From NCBI RefSeq assembly GCF_009729205.1, contig NZ_VTHB01000006.1:324303-388302 (forward strand): DNA of 64,000 nt, written 5' to 3'. This DNA is from Mycobacteroides sp. CBMA 271. GTDB taxonomy: Bacteria > Actinomycetota > Actinomycetes > Mycobacteriales > Mycobacteriaceae. The notes under the pieces are model-generated. The model was not told the DNA's origin, did not search any database, and was given only the letters and a program-made list of their open reading frames with translations. This document shows positions 59,679 through 64,000 of the stretch, one piece after another. The position numbers were made by a program, and so were the translations under genes. Numbering within the stretch: position 1 is the stretch's first letter; every line of letters starts with the position of its first letter.

Positions 59679-61531
59679 GTGACCTGCTTGGGCACGTGTT
59701 GACCGGTACGGCCGGGCCGTTCGCGCTGCTGTTCCGACCCGAATCGGGTGCGCCCGATACCGTCGATGTGTTCACGGGGGAGGTGAGCTCCGTCGAGCGC
59801 ATCGCCGATCTGCCCTTGCGTGACGCGCGCGTTGGGCACGACCTGCTGGCGTTGGTTCCGTATCGGCAGATTGCCGAGCGTGGGTTCGTGGCACCCGATG
59901 ACGGTGCCCCGCTGCTGGCACTCGCCATCGAGCAGCAGGAGACGGTCCCCTTGTCCGAGGTGCTCGAGAGGATTCCTGAGCATCCGGTAGTGGTGGGCCA
60001 CAGTGATTTCGACATCGACGACGAAGAGTATGCGCGTCTGGCTTCGGGAATCATCTCCGAGGAGATAGGCCAGGGTGCGGGAGCCAACTTTGTGCTCAAG
60101 CGGAATCTGCTCGTCCAGTTGCACGAGTATTCGATCAATACTGCGCTGACCCTGTTTCGCCGGCTGCTGGAGCGGGAGAGGGGGGCGTACTGGACCTTCC
60201 TGGTGAACACGGGGGAGCAGGTTTTCATCGGCGCTACGCCCGAACGCCATATCAGCGTGCAGGATTCATTGGCGGTGATGAATCCGATCAGCGGGACCTA
60301 CCGATACGACGCCAACGGTCCGAGCCTGGACGCGGTGATGGAGTTTCTGGCCGATACCAAGGAATCCGATGAGCTGTACATGGTGGTTGACGAGGAACTG
60401 AAGATGATGGCTCGCATTTGCCCGGATGGCGGGCAGGTGCAGGGGCCGTATCTCAAGGAGATGGCCCGGTTGGCGCACACCGAGTATCTGATTTCCGGTG
60501 TGACGAACCGTGATCCACGCGATGTCCTTGCCGAGACGCTGTTCGCGCCCACCGTGACCGGCAGTCCGTTGGAGAACGCGTGCCGCGTCATTCAACGGTA
60601 CGAACCCAATGGTCGGCGGTACTACAGCGGAGTGGCGGCGCTGATCAGCACCGACACCGCTGGGGTACGGCAACTGGATTCGGCCATCCTGATCCGTACC
60701 GCTGAGATCGCTCCGAATGGTGCGCTCACGGCCGGCACCGGAGCAACCATCGTGCGGCACTCCAACCCCATGAGTGAGGCTGCCGAAACTCGTAGCAAGG
60801 CAGCGGGATTGCTGTCCGCACTGACGACGCGTCGTGAACTGCGGAGTCATCCCCGCGTGACGGAGGCTCTCGCGAGTCGCAATACCGGTATTGGGACGTT
60901 CTGGCTGGGGCATGGCCCTCTCGACACCGCCACGAGACTCCTCGGGCGGACGGCGCTAGTCGTCGACGCGGAGGACACCTTCACCTCGATGATCGGATTG
61001 CAGCTGCGGGCCTTGGGGCTGCAGGTGGACATCAGGCGGTTCGACGAGGACATCGAGCTCGGAGCACATGACATCGTGGTGTTGGGTCCCGGTCCCGGCG
61101 ATCCGACGGCGCTCGATATCCCGAAGATCGCGACCCTGACCGCGTTGACGAAGACCGCACTCAGCCAACGCATTCCATTCCTGTCGATCTGCCTGAGCCA
61201 TCAGGTGCTCTGCCGGCAACTCGGCCTTCCTGTCCGGCGCAGGCAGCAGCCGAACCAGGGTGTGCAGCGACAGATCGACCTGTTCGGCGCGGAGCGGCAC
61301 GTTGGGTTCTACAACACCTTTGCGGCCACGGCGGATGGTGAGTGGGTGGACACTCCGGCGGGACGGATACAGGTCAGCTCGGACCCCGTGACGGGCGAGG
61401 TTCATGCGTTACGTGCCAAGCGATTCGCCTCAATTCAGTTTCATGCCGAGTCGATCCTGACAAGGGACGGGGTGGGGATTTTCAGTGAACTGTTGACACC
61501 GCTCGCGACGGGGGTTCCGGTACTAGCATGA
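59675..61531 (+). CDS. PhzE-type 2-amino-2-deoxyisochorismate synthase
   Basis: 618 residues. N-terminal chorismate-converting domain (~1-400: GATPERHISV, MNPISGTYRY, ADTKESDELYMVVDEELKMM, TGAGATIVRHS-like TGTGATIVRHSNPMSEA) fused to a glutamine amidotransferase (~425-618: GPGPGDP, SICLSHQVLCRQLG with the Cys, FHAESILTRDG with His/Glu). Converts chorismate and glutamine to ADIC. Length and fusion fit PhzE rather than anthranilate synthase TrpEG. Confidence 0.93.
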   Translation: MSDLLGHVLTGTAGPFALLFRPESGAPDTVDVFTGEVSSVERIADLPLRDARVGHDLLALVPYRQIAERGFVAPDDGAPLLALAIEQQETVPLSEVLERIPEHPVVVGHSDFDIDDEEYARLASGIISEEIGQGAGANFVLKRNLLVQLHEYSINTALTLFRRLLERERGAYWTFLVNTGEQVFIGATPERHISVQDSLAVMNPISGTYRYDANGPSLDAVMEFLADTKESDELYMVVDEELKMMARICPDGGQVQGPYLKEMARLAHTEYLISGVTNRDPRDVLAETLFAPTVTGSPLENACRVIQRYEPNGRRYYSGVAALISTDTAGVRQLDSAILIRTAEIAPNGALTAGTGATIVRHSNPMSEAAETRSKAAGLLSALTTRRELRSHPRVTEALASRNTGIGTFWLGHGPLDTATRLLGRTALVVDAEDTFTSMIGLQLRALGLQVDIRRFDEDIELGAHDIVVLGPGPGDPTALDIPKIATLTALTKTALSQRIPFLSICLSHQVLCRQLGLPVRRRQQPNQGVQRQIDLFGAERHVGFYNTFAATADGEWVDTPAGRIQVSSDPVTGEVHALRAKRFASIQFHAESILTRDGVGIFSELLTPLATGVPVLA

Positions 61532-62487
61532 CTAGTGTGCGCGTCGACATTCATGCCCACCTGTGGTCCGACGAGTACCTCTCGCTGCTGGACAGTCATG
61601 GGCGGGCCGGTACCGATGTTCATCGTGGTCTCGGTGCGGGGGCTGACCGGGCTGACCTCGATGGCCGTTTCGCGTTGATGGATGAGGCGGGTGTCGGCCT
61701 GCAGATCCTTTCCGCGACACCGGCATCGCCCCATTTCGAGGACGAGGAAGCGGCCGTGGAGAGCGCCCGGTTCGTCAACGACGAGTACGCGAAGCTCGCG
61801 AGTGAGTATCCGGGACGGTTCAGGGCGCTGGCGTCTCTGCCGTTGCCGCATGTCCCGGCCGCGGTGCAGGAGTTGAACCGTGCGATCGATGATCTCGGCA
61901 TGTTCGGGGCGGCGATCACCACCTCGGTGCTGGGACTATCGATCGCCAACCCGGTCTTCGATCCGCTGTACGAGGAGTTGAATCGCAGGGGCGCAGTACT
62001 TTTCGTACATCCCGCAGGGTGTGGTGCGGAGTCCTCGCTTATCACCGACCACTCGCTCACCTGGTCCATTGGCGCGCCCATCGAGGACACGATCGCGATC
62101 ATGCACCTGATCGTGGCTGGCATCCCGTCGCGATACCCGGACATGAAGATCGTGACGTGCCACCTGGGCGGGGCGTTGCCGATGGTGTTGGAACGCGTGA
62201 ATCGGCAGGTCACTGAGTGGGAGGCGACACACTGCCCGGAGGCGCCGAAGGATGCGGCCCGGCGGATCTGGTACGACACCGTGGGGCATGACCACACGCC
62301 CGCATTGCAGGCGGCCGTCGCTTCGCTCGGTGCCGATCGGCTGGTCTACGGATCTGACTTTCCGTACCAAGGTGGCGCCAGATACGTCAGCTCCGCGACA
62401 TACATCCGGGAAGGGCTGTCGGCTGAGGACGCATTGTTGATTCTCGATCGCAATGGCGCCGAGTTATTGGGGTTGACGAGTCCATAA
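61528..62487 (+). CDS. ACMSD-like amidohydrolase, probable decarboxylase
   Basis: 319 residues, ATG overlapping the PhzE stop (ATGA). Metal-dependent amidohydrolase_2: RVDIHAHLWSDEY (His 9 and His 11), VHPAGCG (~161), TCHLGGALPMVLERVN (~211) and YGSDFPYQGG (Asp ~275). Family members decarboxylate aminocarboxymuconate semialdehyde or hydroxybenzoates. Here it could remove the carboxylate of 3-hydroxyanthranilate or of a later intermediate; the substrate is not known. Last gene of operon B. Confidence 0.87.
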   Translation: MTSVRVDIHAHLWSDEYLSLLDSHGRAGTDVHRGLGAGADRADLDGRFALMDEAGVGLQILSATPASPHFEDEEAAVESARFVNDEYAKLASEYPGRFRALASLPLPHVPAAVQELNRAIDDLGMFGAAITTSVLGLSIANPVFDPLYEELNRRGAVLFVHPAGCGAESSLITDHSLTWSIGAPIEDTIAIMHLIVAGIPSRYPDMKIVTCHLGGALPMVLERVNRQVTEWEATHCPEAPKDAARRIWYDTVGHDHTPALQAAVASLGADRLVYGSDFPYQGGARYVSSATYIREGLSAEDALLILDRNGAELLGLTSP

Positions 62488-62496
62488 AGTTGGACT

Positions 62497-63099
62497 GTGG
62501 AGGTCGATCCGGTCGTCGAGATAGATAGACGTATTCGGCTGGTGCTTGCCGGACGCGGGAGCGATGTGGCGCGCAATCTTCCATGGCTTGCCGCTGAAGC
62601 GCTTGTTGCCGGGTTCGATTCGCCCAGTCTGCGCGATCTCGCGGGCAGATCGATCGACGAGTATCCCGAGGATCTCTTGGAGTTATTGCGTGACAGTGCA
62701 AGTGAACTAGGTATTGAAGTACCGGATGAGGGTGGCGGCTTCCTTCTTGGTCTCTACGATCTGTGTCTTCGTGTCGGCCGCGGGCTGATGGTGCCCGGGG
62801 ATGCCGCGAACGAGATCTATTGGGGCTTTGATGACGCGCGGATGGTCGGTTCGTACCCGAAATCGGTGATGAACGTAGTTTCGAACGCCATCGAGTACTC
62901 GGTGGGGTCCATGGACGAACACCCCAACGTCGCAGACTACGAGGACGCGTTTGTCCGTGCCGCCCAAGAATTCGTGGCCGTTTACGAATCCGGTCCCATC
63001 GATCGCGATCCCGAACGCAGTGCGGCCACTGCCGAAGTGGTGGCGCCACCGCCAGCGCGACGTCGTAGGCGCGGGTGGTCGAGGTGGATCCAGGGCTAA
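62497..63099 (+). CDS. Hypothetical protein
   Basis: 200 residues, GTG start nine bases after the amidohydrolase. Acidic and helical with no signal or TM segment; the middle VPGDAANEIYWGFDDARMVG and IEYSVGSMDEHPNVADYEDA recall immunity- or DUF-type proteins linked to toxins. The C-terminus is very basic (PPARRRRRGWSRWIQG). Whether it belongs to operon B by co-transcription is open. No family recognised. Confidence 0.6.
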   Translation: MEVDPVVEIDRRIRLVLAGRGSDVARNLPWLAAEALVAGFDSPSLRDLAGRSIDEYPEDLLELLRDSASELGIEVPDEGGGFLLGLYDLCLRVGRGLMVPGDAANEIYWGFDDARMVGSYPKSVMNVVSNAIEYSVGSMDEHPNVADYEDAFVRAAQEFVAVYESGPIDRDPERSAATAEVVAPPPARRRRRGWSRWIQG

Positions 63100-63132
63100 G
63101 CACTTGTCGGTAGGGGCGGTTAGTATTCGAAC

Positions 63133-64000
63133 ATGCGTTCGGTCGAGGTGTTGGAGGCGGCCGTCGATGCCTTCTGCGCTGAGTCGATCGAAGGGCTCAC
63201 CGCCGCTGAGGCGTTGACGGTTCTGGCCCGGTTGGAGGTGGTGCAGCGACGACTGTCCGCCAGTGCGCTGGGGTTGGTGCCGAAGGTGACCGCCCAGGCC
63301 TCCCCGGTCGAGTTGGGCGGCACCTCTTATCTGGATGTGTTGTCGCGGCGGCTGCATATCAGCAGGGGTGCGGCGCGCAGGCGGATCGCGGACGCCGAGC
63401 AGTTGGCCCCACGCCGCGCACTGACCGGGGAAGTGTTGGCGCCGCAACTACCGAACGTGGCCGCCGCATTCGGGCGCGGCGAGGTCGGCGAGGAACACAT
63501 CCGGGTGGTGCGCCAGTTCTTTGACCGGCTCCCGATCGTGGTCGATGCACCGATCCGCGCACGCGCCGAAGAGCAACTCGCGCAGATGGCCGCCCAGTTT
63601 CGGCCCGAACAATTGCGCACCGGCGCCGAACGCATAATGGCCTTGCTGAACCCGGACGGAGAATTCTCCGACATTGATCGAGCCAGGCGCCGCGGCCTCA
63701 CGATCGGACAACAGGGATTCGACGGCATGTCACCCATCAGCGGGTTGTTAGACCCGGAAACCCGCGCCTATCTCGATGCCGTCTTCGCCAAACTGGCCGC
63801 CCCCGGCATGTGCAACCCCGCCGACCAAAGCCCCGTCGTCGATGGTGAGATACCCGCCGAAGCGGCAGAACGGGACACCCGCACCGGCGCGCAACGCAAC
63901 CACGACGCCCTGCGCGCCACCCTGCGATCAAACATCACCTCGGGCGAGTTGGGTTCCCATCACGGACTCCCCGTGGCCGTCGTCGTAACAACGACCCTTA
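63133..64000 (+). CDS. DUF222 / HNH endonuclease (13E12-type) protein, 3' partial
   Basis: The frame from ATG 63133 runs open to the window edge (289 codons). Sequence matches the DUF222 domain of actinobacterial 13E12 repeat-family proteins: AEALTVLARLEVVQRRLSAS, LDVLSRRLHISRGAARRRIA, AAAFGRGEVGEEHIRVVRQF. The HNH nuclease part normally lies at the C-terminus, beyond the edge. These genes occur in many copies and recombine, which can mark variable regions. Confidence 0.85.
   Translation, partial: MRSVEVLEAAVDAFCAESIEGLTAAEALTVLARLEVVQRRLSASALGLVPKVTAQASPVELGGTSYLDVLSRRLHISRGAARRRIADAEQLAPRRALTGEVLAPQLPNVAAAFGRGEVGEEHIRVVRQFFDRLPIVVDAPIRARAEEQLAQMAAQFRPEQLRTGAERIMALLNPDGEFSDIDRARRRGLTIGQQGFDGMSPISGLLDPETRAYLDAVFAKLAAPGMCNPADQSPVVDGEIPAEAAERDTRTGAQRNHDALRATLRSNITSGELGSHHGLPVAVVVTTTL

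Noticed and set aside
57121..61531. Phenazine biosynthesis cluster
   Set aside because: PhzA/B, PhzF and PhzG are missing, while a DhbA-like dehydrogenase is present.

Overview
The window is chromosomal DNA of a high-GC actinobacterium, most likely a rapidly growing mycobacterium of the Mycobacteroides abscessus-chelonae type. The evidence is gene content and order: hisC2/pat, proXVWZ, tyrA, a tadA pair and a divergent ligC/primC pair match the arrangement around Rv3730c-Rv3772 of M. tuberculosis. Type VII secretion substrates, a family 2A encapsulin and many GTG starts agree. The species call is inference. Five blocks can be read.

Block 1 (1-2257) is the recombining tip of a polymorphic toxin locus. 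It holds the C-terminal end of a PD-(D/E)XK nuclease toxin, a candidate immunity protein, a coupled small protein, an orphan NlpC/P60-like toxin tip and a secreted candidate immunity protein.

Block 2 (2392-6855) is a family 2A encapsulin operon (shell plus cysteine desulfurase cargo). Divergent to it lie a predicted leaderless 33-codon ORF ending in five cysteines, a perfect hairpin, and a TQXA/thioester-domain protein with no cysteine.

Block 3 (6852-45276) is mostly conserved mycobacterial backbone. It contains hisC2, four tRNAs, a type VII secretion effector operon (12019-14704), acyl-CoA dehydrogenase, ThrE-like exporter, the osmoprotectant transporter proXVWZ, tyrA, tadA, twin secreted D/R-rich proteins, tgt and gluQ (queuosine in tRNA), P450, ligC/primC and transporters. 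A 22-bp repeat recurs six times between 7.3 and 32.5 kb.

Block 4 (45367-62487) is the most interesting part: an apparent specialised-metabolite cluster in two plus-strand operons around a GAF/PucR-type regulator and a transposase-like protein without its catalytic acids. Operon A (45367-51990) encodes an SRPBCC protein, an AMP-forming ligase, an aromatic FAD monooxygenase, a CreE-like FAD oxidase and a CreD-like lyase. The last two are the signature pair for nitrous acid formation from aspartate. Operon B (55443-62487) encodes an esterase, class II DAHP synthase, DhbA-like dehydrogenase, PhzD-type isochorismatase, PhzE-type synthase and an ACMSD-like amidohydrolase. That set is expected to make 3-hydroxyanthranilate from chorismate. 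Together they suggest de novo synthesis of an aminophenol acid plus nitrite, possibly joined by the AMP-forming ligase into a diazo or other N-N compound. The product and the joining step are inference.

Block 5 (62497-64000) has a hypothetical protein and the start of a DUF222/HNH (13E12-type) protein cut by the window edge. No rRNA, CRISPR array or intact insertion sequence was seen.
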